A stretch of 41,492 nt of DNA, from assembly GCA_017694785.1 (NCBI GenBank), contig JADIMK010000039.1, forward strand, positions 1 through 41,492, in the 5' to 3' direction. The stretch comes from Candidatus Cryptobacteroides intestinigallinarum. GTDB taxonomy: Bacteria > Bacteroidota > Bacteroidia > Bacteroidales > UBA932. The notes below the pieces were generated by a model. That model searched no databases. It saw only the letters and a list, made by a program, of their open reading frames with translations, and was not told where the DNA came from. Positions 33,401 through 41,483 of the stretch are shown here, piece by piece; the first letter of the stretch is position 1; the number at the start of each line of letters is the position of its first letter. The position numbers and the translations under genes are program-made.

Positions 33401-34959
33401 TCGCCACAGGCCCTGGAAGCGCAAGCCGCCAGAACATAGGTACCGGAGTATTCTTCGGAATGATCGTAGCGATCACTGTAGGCATCACCTTCGTGCCGTT
33501 CTTCTTCGTATGGATATACAGACTCAAGCATAAGATGTCAGGAAACAGACATAAGACAAAAGGACCTGGCGCCGGGCCGACTTCCGGAGCCGCAGCAATT
33601 GCCTTCGTAGTGATTGCCGGGGCATCGTTGAGTTCATGCTCTCCGTCCAAGTATTGCGCAGAGCCGGAGCTTGACATGCCTCAGCAGTACGTCGGAACTA
33701 CTCCAGCCACGGATTCCCTGACCATCGCAGACCTCAAATGGTGGGAAATGTACTCTGATACGACCCTGCAGAACCTTATAAAGCAAGCACTTGAATACAA
33801 CAAGGATCTCCTGATGGCCACAGAGCGCATCCAGGAGCTTGAATACAGATACAGGATCCAGAGATCGGAACTATGGCCATCGATATCTGCCCGTGCCTAC
33901 GCCAACAATGAATACAACAATTATGGCGGAAACGCAGCCAATCCGGACGATCCCGAGCTGGGACCGAAGCTGGCCCTGCAATGGGAGATCGACATATGGG
34001 GACATCTCCGCTGGGCTAGCAAGGAAAAGATGGCTGAATACCTCTCCAGCATTGAGAACCAGAGAGCCGTGAGGATGACCCTGGTATCCGAGGTGGCAAT
34101 GGCATATTTCGAACTGCTGTCATTGGACAATGAGCTCGGCATCGTCAAGAGGACCCTTGAGACCAGACAGCAGGGAGTACAGCAGGCAAAGCTCAGGGCA
34201 GACGGCGGACTGACCTCTGAAATACCTCATCAGCAGGCGCTGGTGGAGCTGGCTTCTACCGCCTCCCTTGTACCTGACCTTGAAAAGCAGGTTGCGATGA
34301 AAGAAAGTGAGCTGGCTTTCCTTACCGGTTCATACCCCCAAAAAATAGACAGGCCGAAACAGATCCTGGAGCTTTCATACAGGGATCTCGTTCCTGTTGG
34401 CATACCGTCACAGCTCCTTGAGAGAAGGCCGGATGTGATGGCTTCATGGCAGAAGCTCAAGGCAGCAGAAGCAGCTGTCGGAGTAGCACAGGCCGAACGT
34501 TTCCCGACTTTTGTGATCAATCTGTCCGGTGGCCTGGAAAGCAACTCCTTCCTTGACATACTGAAGTCACCGTTCTATTTCGCAGCGGCTACGATAGCCT
34601 CGCCGATCTTTGAATTCGGCAAACGCAAGGCGGCATTCAAGGCTGCCATATCGCAGTACAACCAGGCGAGACTGGACTACGAGAAGACTGTCATGCAGGC
34701 ATTCAAGGAAGTATATGATGCAATCGTATCCTTCAATTCCGCAAGGGAAAACACGAACCTGAAGTTTGACCTGCAGGAAGCCTCCCGCAAATATGTGTCG
34801 CTTTCAAGCTCGCAGTACATCAACGGAGTCATCAACTATCTGGATGTGCTTGATGCACAGAGAAGCTATTTCGGGGCACAGGTCGAGCTGAGCAATGCCA
34901 TCGCAAGCGAATACATAGCCTTGACACAGCTCTACAAGGCCCTCGGAGGCGGATGGTAG
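30448..34959 (+). CDS. AcrB-type RND pump fused in frame to an OprM/TolC-type outer-membrane lipoprotein
   Basis: This 1503-codon uninterrupted reading frame contains two complete proteins. Codons 1-1029 are an HAE1/AcrB drug pump: N-terminal FFIDRPVFSIVI, proton-relay GIVVDDAIVVVEN (Asp408, Asp409), GLVAKNAILIVEF (Lys935) and twelve helices ending at WIYRLKHK. Met1030 then opens a basic stretch, followed by a hydrophobic run (IAFVVIAGAS) and lipobox LSSC at Cys1064. That is an intact lipoprotein signal peptide in the middle of the frame. Residues 1064-1503 are a full NodT/OprM-type outer-membrane factor (440 residues, two OEP repeats, ending QLYKALGGGW). Normally these are separate genes. 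Either signal peptidase II cuts a polyprotein, or translation restarts at ATG 33535. Confidence 0.9.
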   Translation: MKSDFFIDRPVFSIVISIIIVLVGLIGLVMLPVDQYPQIVPPVVKISASYPGASAQTVAQAVATPIEQELNGTPGMLYMESSNTNSGSFSATLTFDISSDPDLAAVEVQNRVKLAESRLPAEVVQNGISVEKESASKLMTITVLSDDPKFDEIYLSNYTTLNVLDMLRRVPGVGRVSNVGSRYYGMQLWVQPDKLASLGLTVDDLTKALKDQNRESAAGVLGQQPISGVDVTIPITAMGRLSTVSQFENIVVRTSKDGAIIRMKDVARVSLESQSYNTESGINGGNAAVMNVFTLPGANAMKVAEDVKATMEEISKNFPDGITYDIPFDMTTYISESIHHVYKTLFEALFLVILVVFLSLQSWRATIIPAIAVPISLVGTFGVMLIFGFSLNMMTLLGLILAIGIVVDDAIVVVENVDRIMEEEHLSPYEATKKAMSGIGGALIAMSLVLCAVFIPVSFLSGITGLLFRQFTITIAVSVIISTVVALTLSPVMCSRLLKPHDPNARQNFLFRKINEGFSTGNSFYERVIRASLRHSPRMFALFGVTLISIWLMGQLVPKSFMPQEDQGYFTVELELPVSATLERTREVTDRAMDFLLRQHDIEYVLNVTGSSPRIGTSQSNSTLTVIMKPWEERKETDINKLMQKVRDTLSLYPESKVYISSPAVIPGLGTSGGFSMVLEARNGATYEDLQNATDTLLYYASQSKDLTGLASDMQKNIPQLYFDADRDKIQLLGVPLANVFSTLKAFTGSIYVNDFNMYNRVYRVYIQADAPYRAHKDNLNLFFVKSSSGTMIPVTALGNTQYTTGPGTMKRFNMYYASTITGEAGPGVSSGQAMDELEEIVNEHLPSNIGIEWSGLSFQEKKEGGQTGLVLGLALLFVFLVLAAQYESWSVPIAVILSLPIAIAGAYLGIWIVGLESNIYFQIGLVMLVGLVAKNAILIVEFAKEEVEKGKSIEEAAVTAAHLRFRPIVMTSLAFILGMLPLVFATGPGSASRQNIGTGVFFGMIVAITVGITFVPFFFVWIYRLKHKMSGNRHKTKGPGAGPTSGAAAIAFVVIAGASLSSCSPSKYCAEPELDMPQQYVGTTPATDSLTIADLKWWEMYSDTTLQNLIKQALEYNKDLLMATERIQELEYRYRIQRSELWPSISARAYANNEYNNYGGNAANPDDPELGPKLALQWEIDIWGHLRWASKEKMAEYLSSIENQRAVRMTLVSEVAMAYFELLSLDNELGIVKRTLETRQQGVQQAKLRADGGLTSEIPHQQALVELASTASLVPDLEKQVAMKESELAFLTGSYPQKIDRPKQILELSYRDLVPVGIPSQLLERRPDVMASWQKLKAAEAAVGVAQAERFPTFVINLSGGLESNSFLDILKSPFYFAAATIASPIFEFGKRKAAFKAAISQYNQARLDYEKTVMQAFKEVYDAIVSFNSARENTNLKFDLQEASRKYVSLSSSQYINGVINYLDVLDAQRSYFGAQVELSNAIASEYIALTQLYKALGGGW
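33535..34959 (+). other. OMF module of the fused gene; possible internal start and lipoprotein signal
   Basis: The ATG at 33535 (codon 1030) would yield a 474-residue outer-membrane lipoprotein, the usual length for this family. Its signal peptide has an 18-residue n-region with Arg, His and Lys, a hydrophobic core, and lipobox LSSC with the Cys codon at 33637-33639. AcrB C-termini lie in the cytoplasm, so the hydrophobic core is oriented to export what follows. No Shine-Dalgarno is visible before this ATG, as is normal in these bacteria. Confidence 0.6.
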
Positions 34960-35042
34960 CAAGCCGTGATACCTCTATGATGTACACGGCAAACAGCAGC
35001 AACATATGAGGGAACTGCCGTAAAATTCTACACATTCAATTT

Positions 35043-35083
35043 AAGAAACCCGACCGGGACAAGAACGTCCGGTCGGGTTTCTT
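35043..35083 (+). terminator. Strong terminator of the RND operon
   Basis: AAGAAACCCGACCGG (35043-35057) pairs with CCGGTCGGGTTTCTT (35069-35083) over 15 bp around a short loop. It lies 84 bases past the stop of the fused pump gene. With A-rich and T-rich flanks it could act in both directions and so also stop the convergent DUF4876 operon. Confidence 0.85.
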
Positions 35084-35104
35084 ATGTCTTGACATAATTT
35101 TAGC

Positions 35105-35119
35105 TCGGTAAATTACCGA
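35105..35119. repeat. Perfect 7+1+7 inverted repeat in the convergent gap
   Basis: TCGGTAA and TTACCGA flank a single A. It lies in an A/T-rich stretch between the RND terminator and the DUF4876 stop. On the minus strand it is followed by CTAAAATT, so it is a poor terminator; a protein site is possible but unsupported. Confidence 0.3.
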
Positions 35120-35192
35120 AGTATTAAAAATTAAAAAACAGTTTAAATGAACTTCTCATTCGCCGGATTCAGGAAGAATAAAGTCCGACTGT

Positions 35193-36740
35193 CTATTTCC
35201 CGAGGAGACTCGGTGTGGCATTCGGAGTGAAGTCGTTGGTGGAATTGTCCGTATCGACTAATTTGCCGGTTTCCGCATTGCGGTTGCGCAGCACACTATG
35301 GCCGTACCTCTGGGCGTCCTTGTCAATATTCTGCGGTGAAGCATAAGTCCAGCCGGCATCGAGCGTTGTCGAGAACTGGCGTGTTTGATTGATGCTCGGC
35401 ACAGTGCACATCACGGCGTCAATAATCCAACTGTTTGGGACTTTGTAGGCATTTGTCAGGGTCATCTCAAAGTCGCCGGCAAGCGTATGGTTGATATATA
35501 CCGCTCCCGCCCAGTTATAATCTTCGAGGAACTTTTCCTTTGTCATCGTTGCTGGCGGCATGGCAATGGCGTAACTTTGGAAACCGCGGTCATGAAGATT
35601 CAGAATGGAAAGCGTGTAGCAAAACCACATATCCACATTCGGTACTTCCGGAATATCAATGTCGATGGTGCTGTTGGTCGACTTGGTGTACCATTCGTAA
35701 TCCGCCTTCGAAAGATCGAGCCCGTCGGGATTCATTTCGACCGTCGTACCGGATTCTCCCGAGTATCCCTCCTTGAAGTTGATGCCGTTGGAGGCAATGA
35801 CAAGCGATTCTCCCGGTTCAAGCGGATTGTCGATTCCGGATCCCGGAATGCACATCACCACGCCTGCCTCGCAGTATTCGTCTATAATAGGCTCTGTGAA
35901 CTCCTTCCATGTCGATCCTGCATTGGGGTTCTTGGACTCGATGATCAGCAATCCGTCTGCGTAAAGCAGTTCATCCGTATTGTTGGTAATCAGGAAATAC
36001 TGGTCCGTGTTCTTTGTGTTGGTCTTACCGGTGGAAGGCAGCGGTGTTCCTGTGAAGTAAATCTCCTCGATAAGCAGTTCGCCCGGCTCGACATTGCGCC
36101 AACTCTGTGTGATACCGACACTCGCAATCTCGTTTTCTCCGTTGGAGGACATCACTTTAACGACAGTTTCCCTGTTTTCGGAGCCAGTATTTCGGGTCAG
36201 ATTAAGAGTAAGCACGCCTGCATCCGCCGATGCCGTGAGCCAGTCATCATTGACGACAACAGAATATGCCAATGCTTCCGGGATTTCGACTGTCATTTCA
36301 CCTCCTCGGGCGCGTGATTTGACTGTAGATGACACCGGATCTTCGGAAGCGGACGGGTCGGACTGCATAATGGAGAATTGTTCCTGTACGGAGCCGCATG
36401 TAAGTGTAATCAGTGCAACGCGCGAGAATGACGGAGCACTGTATGCGTCGAATGGGTCGGCGGTAATGGTTATTGTAGCATCTCCATTGCCATTTGTGGG
36501 AGTTACGGTATACCATGTCTGGTCGTCGGTCGTGACTGTCCATTCTCCTGATGCCTTGAAGGAGACTGTTTGTGCGCCTCCTTTGAGCGGCAGGGTAAAA
36601 TCCTTGCCCCCGCTTTGGCTGAGAGTCTCGATGGTCAGAAAATCCAGGACTTCGTCATTGGTACAGCCGATAATCGGTCCGGCTGCCATCATCAGGAGTG
36701 CGATACTCCGGAGAGATTGGAAAAGGTTGTTTGTTTTCAT
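35193..36740 (-). CDS. DUF4876 lipoprotein with BACON-like domains
   Basis: From MKTNNLFQ at 36740 this is a 515-residue lipoprotein (lipobox IIGC). Two immunoglobulin-like BACON-type domains follow (about residues 35-125 and 130-215), with features such as SGEWTVTTDDQTWYTVTP and NDDWLTASADAGVLTLNL. The rest (GELLIEEIYFTGTPLP onward) matches the DUF4876 family, whose members sit beside TonB receptors and DUF6850 barrels. The function is unknown, and a surface ligand-binding part is a fair guess. An alternative ATG at 36776 would make a 4-base ATGA overlap with the DUF6850 stop, in keeping with the rest of the operon, but gives a 12-residue hydrophilic extension before the signal peptide. Confidence 0.8.
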   Translation of the reverse strand: MKTNNLFQSLRSIALLMMAAGPIIGCTNDEVLDFLTIETLSQSGGKDFTLPLKGGAQTVSFKASGEWTVTTDDQTWYTVTPTNGNGDATITITADPFDAYSAPSFSRVALITLTCGSVQEQFSIMQSDPSASEDPVSSTVKSRARGGEMTVEIPEALAYSVVVNDDWLTASADAGVLTLNLTRNTGSENRETVVKVMSSNGENEIASVGITQSWRNVEPGELLIEEIYFTGTPLPSTGKTNTKNTDQYFLITNNTDELLYADGLLIIESKNPNAGSTWKEFTEPIIDEYCEAGVVMCIPGSGIDNPLEPGESLVIASNGINFKEGYSGESGTTVEMNPDGLDLSKADYEWYTKSTNSTIDIDIPEVPNVDMWFCYTLSILNLHDRGFQSYAIAMPPATMTKEKFLEDYNWAGAVYINHTLAGDFEMTLTNAYKVPNSWIIDAVMCTVPSINQTRQFSTTLDAGWTYASPQNIDKDAQRYGHSVLRNRNAETGKLVDTDNSTNDFTPNATPSLLGK

Positions 36741-36772
36741 GATACTATGTTTGTTATAGAATTGTAAATGTC

Positions 36773-38299
36773 TCAAAATCTGTATCCAAGCGAAATCTCT
36801 GCGGCAAGCGACACTCCGTATGAGTGAAACAGTTGCCGGTACAGCAACGATATGAAAATGGCTCCCGCCTGTTGCAGACGGCGCTGTACCGACAGCCTGG
36901 GCTGCAATACGAAACAGTCATCCATGATTCGGAGCCGTGTATACGACAGAAGATCCGACAACTCCTGCATGACCGACGAGGAGATTGAAAACCGGTTTGC
37001 GGGACAGGTGTGGTAATCACCCGAAACGGTTGCCGAGAAAAGCCACAACCCGGATAATCTCCGGTATCCGGCATGAATTCCTGCATTCAGGGAAGTGTGT
37101 GAAATTACGCTTACCGGATCGCGGTATTGCTCTTTTTCCGCTTCAACCTGTGCTTCTGATGCTATTGTTATACAATGGTGGTCGTGATGCCATTCCGCAA
37201 CGGCATTCAATGTTGCGCAATATCTGTGGCGGTCATACATGGTGTGCCTGTCCAATATCTTGAACTCTCCCATAAGCCCGTTGTCCACTACCGCTTCTTC
37301 TCCCTGCCGTCTCTCGTAATTTCCGCACAGTGACAATGTATAATCCCACGCATTGCTTTCTGCGATGTATGCCAGGTTTGCTTCGCAGCGGTCCGTCCAA
37401 AGTACTGTGATCGGAGCTTCGTTGATCTCATGAAGCTGTCGATTCATTTTCAGTCGAGAGTAGTCGAACGCTGCAAGAAAACCGTTGCTTCCGGTCGGGA
37501 CAAGCGACATCCGGAATCCGTAGCCAAACCCTTTATGCCGTGTCTCGGTATAGGTCGTTCCGTCGAAACGTCCGAATGTCTGTCCAAGTCCGATGTAGTG
37601 ATACTGCGGGGTAAAGGCGCCGGCCTCATTGAAATAACTTACGTCCATTGTTTGTTTGTAAATTCTGATGTCCGCAGCCGCTCCAAGCGCATAATTCCGT
37701 CCTATCATTCGGCTGAGCGATGCTTCTATCTTCAGGTCATTGACCTTGCTGCGCGGACGGGGGTCGATGCGCTGAAATTCATGTAATGCCCTGTAGCTTC
37801 CGCTTATTCCGGACACCCACCTGCCGAATCGGCTTGCACACCCTCCCGAGAATGAGTATCGTTCATGATGCACCTTGCCCGTTGCAGGACTGATGAGAAC
37901 ATACGGATAGAGCAGTTCGTAGTCGGCAGTGGAGTTCCAGTTCACGTTGTCAAGAATCCCGTTTTCATATTCGGCACCGATGAACGCGGCCGATTTTCCT
38001 CCGAAACGGAGATAGGAGTCGGCGGAAAACAAACCTGTCGAGGCCCGGTTGCCTCGCCATACGGCAATGGCATTTTTTTCATACCGGTACTTCCAGCCTG
38101 CGGAAACGGTGCTCAACGATGTTCCGTACTGGAAATAACGGTTTGCGGTAATCTGTTCGTAGTGCCGGGCAACCAGCGTTGCTCTTTCGCTCAACCGTTC
38201 TTCCGTGCTTCGGTTGACATCAGCAGAAACCGTATCTGACTGGGCCCATGCCTGCATGACAGCCAGGAGCATGATCGTCAATATCACCAAATGTCTCAT
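36773..38299 (-). CDS. DUF6850 family outer-membrane beta-barrel protein
   Basis: This 508-residue protein has a signal peptide (MRHLVILTIMLLAVMQAWAQ) and then alternating amphipathic strands rich in Tyr, Arg and Gly, finishing in SLAAEISLGYRF. The terminal Phe is the usual outer-membrane barrel signal. There is no TonB box or plug. The features and the neighbouring DUF4876 and TonB receptor genes fit DUF6850. The role is not known; it may be a second barrel working with the receptor. Its start overlaps the stop of the small lipoprotein gene by 4 bases (ATGA), so translation is probably coupled. Confidence 0.75.
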   Translation of the reverse strand: MRHLVILTIMLLAVMQAWAQSDTVSADVNRSTEERLSERATLVARHYEQITANRYFQYGTSLSTVSAGWKYRYEKNAIAVWRGNRASTGLFSADSYLRFGGKSAAFIGAEYENGILDNVNWNSTADYELLYPYVLISPATGKVHHERYSFSGGCASRFGRWVSGISGSYRALHEFQRIDPRPRSKVNDLKIEASLSRMIGRNYALGAAADIRIYKQTMDVSYFNEAGAFTPQYHYIGLGQTFGRFDGTTYTETRHKGFGYGFRMSLVPTGSNGFLAAFDYSRLKMNRQLHEINEAPITVLWTDRCEANLAYIAESNAWDYTLSLCGNYERRQGEEAVVDNGLMGEFKILDRHTMYDRHRYCATLNAVAEWHHDHHCITIASEAQVEAEKEQYRDPVSVISHTSLNAGIHAGYRRLSGLWLFSATVSGDYHTCPANRFSISSSVMQELSDLLSYTRLRIMDDCFVLQPRLSVQRRLQQAGAIFISLLYRQLFHSYGVSLAAEISLGYRF

Positions 38300-38700
38300 T
38301 GTTGCAGGTAGGCAAGGTTCAACAATACTGTTTCATGGTCGCCGGTAAGCGGCAAGGCATCGCGATTGACCGAATGTCCGGCAAAACGGACGCGCCGCAC
38401 CGTGCCGTCGGCAAGAGTAGCGTCACCATCGAATGAGAGCAGATAAATTCCTTTCCGGAGTTTTATATGGCAACTGCCGTTTATAAAAGCCGGCAGGGTG
38501 TACTCGTAATCGGTATTGATGTTGCGGAGGAAAGATCCTGCGAGCGTATAGTCTATCCGTAATACTGCTATCTGTGCGTCGTCCGGCAGACATGCCGAGA
38601 AATCCACCTCTGAATAGATGTTTTCACCGCCGTCCACCTTGCATGATGTCAGAGAAAGAAACGCCGTCACGAGAAGTATTGAACAATATGTCGTTTTCAT
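38296..38700 (-). CDS. Small lipoprotein of the DUF4876 locus
   Basis: This 134-residue lipoprotein has lipobox SLTSC (Cys20). The mature part is about 115 residues of predicted beta structure (DAQIAVLRIDYTLAGSF, then CHIKLRKGIYLLSFDGD). The latter resembles the single immunoglobulin/transthyretin-like domains found in small Bacteroidota surface lipoproteins, but I do not recognise a named family. It is joined by ATGA overlaps at both ends (38697-38700 and 38296-38299), so its amount is probably tied to the TonB receptor and the DUF6850 barrel. A binding or assembly role is a guess. Confidence 0.75.
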   Translation of the reverse strand: MKTTYCSILLVTAFLSLTSCKVDGGENIYSEVDFSACLPDDAQIAVLRIDYTLAGSFLRNINTDYEYTLPAFINGSCHIKLRKGIYLLSFDGDATLADGTVRRVRFAGHSVNRDALPLTGDHETVLLNLAYLQQ

Positions 38701-41483
38701 AATTTAAAATTTAGTTCCATGCCGAAATAGGGCGAGACTTCACGACGGACCTTGACCCCGAGCGGAGAAAAATAGGACGGAGAAACATCGAATATCTTAT
38801 TGGCGAACAGGGCCACCGTTATGCGGTCCTTGGAAAATTTCTTGGAAACTTTCAGGTTTACACACAATTGGAAGGGGATCCGCGTATACATGTACGAGAC
38901 GGAGTTATATGACCGTATGAGTTGGTTCAGAACGCCGTTTTCGCGACTCTCATCTGTGAACGGGTGCCGTTCGAGTTCTTTGTCGATATATTCTATCGGT
39001 TCGGGGTTCCGCCACTGCGACTGCGACCCGGAAAACCATAGAAACTGAAACGATGTCGAGAGAATCAATCCGAAACGCGGCACTTGCGTATCTGTCAAAA
39101 GATTGGTGTTGCATCTCTCACGCAGATAATTGTCGGTATCTTCGTAATAGCCGATATACGGATAAGCGGCCCCGCCCACTGAAGATGATGGCCGGTAATA
39201 CTCCGGCTGGCTGTTCTGGTAAACTGTGTTGAAATACGCCCCACTCACGCTGAACCGGGTGCGGATCGCCCTTATGCGCGGAGTGACCAGCGTAAATTCC
39301 ACCCCTCTTTTCAGTGTGCGGCTGCCGTTCGTGTAGAACGCGTATGTTGTAAGCAGGGTGTCGGTGACATACGGAATATCTGACAGTTGCGGAGGCTGTC
39401 CTCCAAGTTCAGAGCCGGCGATTGCCGTCTCATCATAATCCTTGTAGACATAGCGTACCGGAGTGCTGCTGTTGCGGAATCCCGAACGCATATCCTCCCG
39501 GAATATCGTCACATCCAATGACCAGTCCCTCCCCAGCCGGGCTTCCACCGAAATTTCGGCTTTATCGTTGCGGGCGGCATCGAGATCATAGTTGGTGCGG
39601 TCAATGCGGAAAACCGCCATGTTCACGCGGCGCATTGCAGGATCCGACGGCCAGTAGTTGAGTTGCACTATATCATACCACATTGCATCAGGATAGAGAT
39701 GCTCGACAGTCGGAAACTTTGTGTGCGCTCCCCAGCCGGCGGATAAGGCAATGCCGAGCGGACGGATGCCGACATTGATTTTAGGAAATTCCACACGCAT
39801 ATTCATACGCGGGTCGAATTTCCATTTTCCGCTGAGCCGGTAGCGTTTGTCGAGTCCGGCGAGCGTCATCGTGCGGACCCCGGCCATTGTCTTTATGACA
39901 AAACCGCCAAAACGTAAAACGTTGTTGTTTTCCACAAAGAGATGAAACTGGCTGATTGCCGGAATGCCGGCAAAATTCCTGGGTCTGACGTTCATGTCCG
40001 TACTGAATGGATGTGCCAGATCGAAAATGGTCCCCTTGCCTCTATTTCTGGCATAATTCCATGTTGAACCTGCCTTTAATCCAATATCGGCATGCTTTTT
40101 TAACGATTTGGAGAAATTGGCGACGACATTGGCATAAATATATGTAGGCCTTCCGTCGACCGTAAGGTCGCTGCCGTAAGAAAACGGTACGATCGTCGCG
40201 TCATGCTCGCCCTCCTGCTGTGCCGTACATACAGGACTGTCCATACCCAGTTCTACCAATTTCCAACGTTCGATTCTGTCTATTTCTCCGGTATATGATA
40301 CCGCAAGGTTCAACGAACGGAAAAACGATGTCTCGCACATACTGTACAGATGCCAGTCGGCCTTTGTCAGTAATCTGTGGTACAAAGACTTGTATCGTTC
40401 GATAGGTCCGCCTGTCCCATTGTCGAGGTCACGGTCTGCCTTCTCATTGTCAAAACTGCCCATGTAATCGGCACTCATGCTGACCGTATAGCGCAACGTC
40501 TCGGAAAACCGGCCGAGATAACCGGCACGCACGCTGCCGGTCATACGCTTGTAGTTCTGGCGTGTGTTTCTTGGGTCGTCATGCGTATCCAGATAACTTA
40601 AGTCGGCATTGAATGTCCATTTGGTGCCTTTCTTTGCCTTGTCGCTCTGCCATTCGAAACCTTTGCCCATCGACAGGAGATAACTGCTCATGTCGGCCTT
40701 GAATCGGGCTTCGAGCTGTTTGCCGCCCTGCTTGCGCTCGATTTTGACGAGTCCGCTCGTAAGGTCTCCATACTCGACGGAAGGAATGCCGCGTACTATT
40801 TCCACCGATTTCACATTGTCGGTTGATATCGAACGCATATCAACGCCTGCTCCGACGAACGACGACCCGTATGTCGAATTGACTGGTGTCGCCTGCAAGT
40901 TCGCATCCATATTTATCGGTATGCCATCTATCAAAAACTGGGTGCCCAAAGACGACGTCGAATAGGAAGATATCGGATCGGCTTCGCGAAGCCGTATGGT
41001 TTGTGCGGCCTTGAAAGAAGGATCTTGTGCCATACCTCCTGGAAGCAATTCCAAAAGGTCGGCGAAACTCGATGGCTGAATATGCTGGATTGCATCCTGT
41101 CCGATTACCGATGATGAAGTGATGCCGTCGCCCGCCTTGGCTGTAATGGTAGCCGCTTCTATTTCAATTAAATCAAACTGCATTGCGATCCTGAAATATT
41201 GCAGGGGCATGTCCGTGACTTTGATCCGGCATGTTTTAGTCTGACCTATATTGATGACTTCCAGCCGGTAATCTCCTGCCGGAATATTTTTGAACTCACA
41301 GTTCCCGTCTGCAGATGTCACAGCCGATACTTTGCCTTCATGCAAGACTGAAACCATGTAGCATGTGGCGTATGCAACCGGCAATGAATCGAGACTGTTG
41401 ATTACCTTAATGGTAACATCAGTTTGGGCTCGGGCGGTCAGTGCAGCTGAAAAGGTAAATATGAGCAGAATAAAATATCTCAC
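38697..41483 (-). CDS. TonB-dependent receptor of the DUF4876 locus (5' end at window edge)
   Basis: This is a 928-residue outer-membrane receptor with signal peptide RYFILLIFTFSAALTARAQ, a carboxypeptidase-regulatory-like domain (about 22-110, including SADGNCEFKNIPAGDYRLEV), a plug (LPGGMAQDPSFKAAQTIRLR, FLIDGIPINMDAN, VEIVRGIPSVEYGDL) and a barrel ending GMELNFKL. It lacks a SusD partner and is instead followed by a small lipoprotein, DUF6850 and DUF4876, so iron-complex or peptide uptake is more likely than glycan uptake. The only start visible is GTG at 41483, nine bases from the window edge; an ATG may lie outside. Confidence 0.85.
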   Translation of the reverse strand: MRYFILLIFTFSAALTARAQTDVTIKVINSLDSLPVAYATCYMVSVLHEGKVSAVTSADGNCEFKNIPAGDYRLEVINIGQTKTCRIKVTDMPLQYFRIAMQFDLIEIEAATITAKAGDGITSSSVIGQDAIQHIQPSSFADLLELLPGGMAQDPSFKAAQTIRLREADPISSYSTSSLGTQFLIDGIPINMDANLQATPVNSTYGSSFVGAGVDMRSISTDNVKSVEIVRGIPSVEYGDLTSGLVKIERKQGGKQLEARFKADMSSYLLSMGKGFEWQSDKAKKGTKWTFNADLSYLDTHDDPRNTRQNYKRMTGSVRAGYLGRFSETLRYTVSMSADYMGSFDNEKADRDLDNGTGGPIERYKSLYHRLLTKADWHLYSMCETSFFRSLNLAVSYTGEIDRIERWKLVELGMDSPVCTAQQEGEHDATIVPFSYGSDLTVDGRPTYIYANVVANFSKSLKKHADIGLKAGSTWNYARNRGKGTIFDLAHPFSTDMNVRPRNFAGIPAISQFHLFVENNNVLRFGGFVIKTMAGVRTMTLAGLDKRYRLSGKWKFDPRMNMRVEFPKINVGIRPLGIALSAGWGAHTKFPTVEHLYPDAMWYDIVQLNYWPSDPAMRRVNMAVFRIDRTNYDLDAARNDKAEISVEARLGRDWSLDVTIFREDMRSGFRNSSTPVRYVYKDYDETAIAGSELGGQPPQLSDIPYVTDTLLTTYAFYTNGSRTLKRGVEFTLVTPRIRAIRTRFSVSGAYFNTVYQNSQPEYYRPSSSVGGAAYPYIGYYEDTDNYLRERCNTNLLTDTQVPRFGLILSTSFQFLWFSGSQSQWRNPEPIEYIDKELERHPFTDESRENGVLNQLIRSYNSVSYMYTRIPFQLCVNLKVSKKFSKDRITVALFANKIFDVSPSYFSPLGVKVRREVSPYFGMELNFKL

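Noticed and set aside
32839..33677. Long minus-strand frames (up to 230 codons) opposite the RND pump
   Set aside because: They lie antisense to conserved transmembrane segments of the pump; translations are Ser/Cys/His-rich without recognisable domains.
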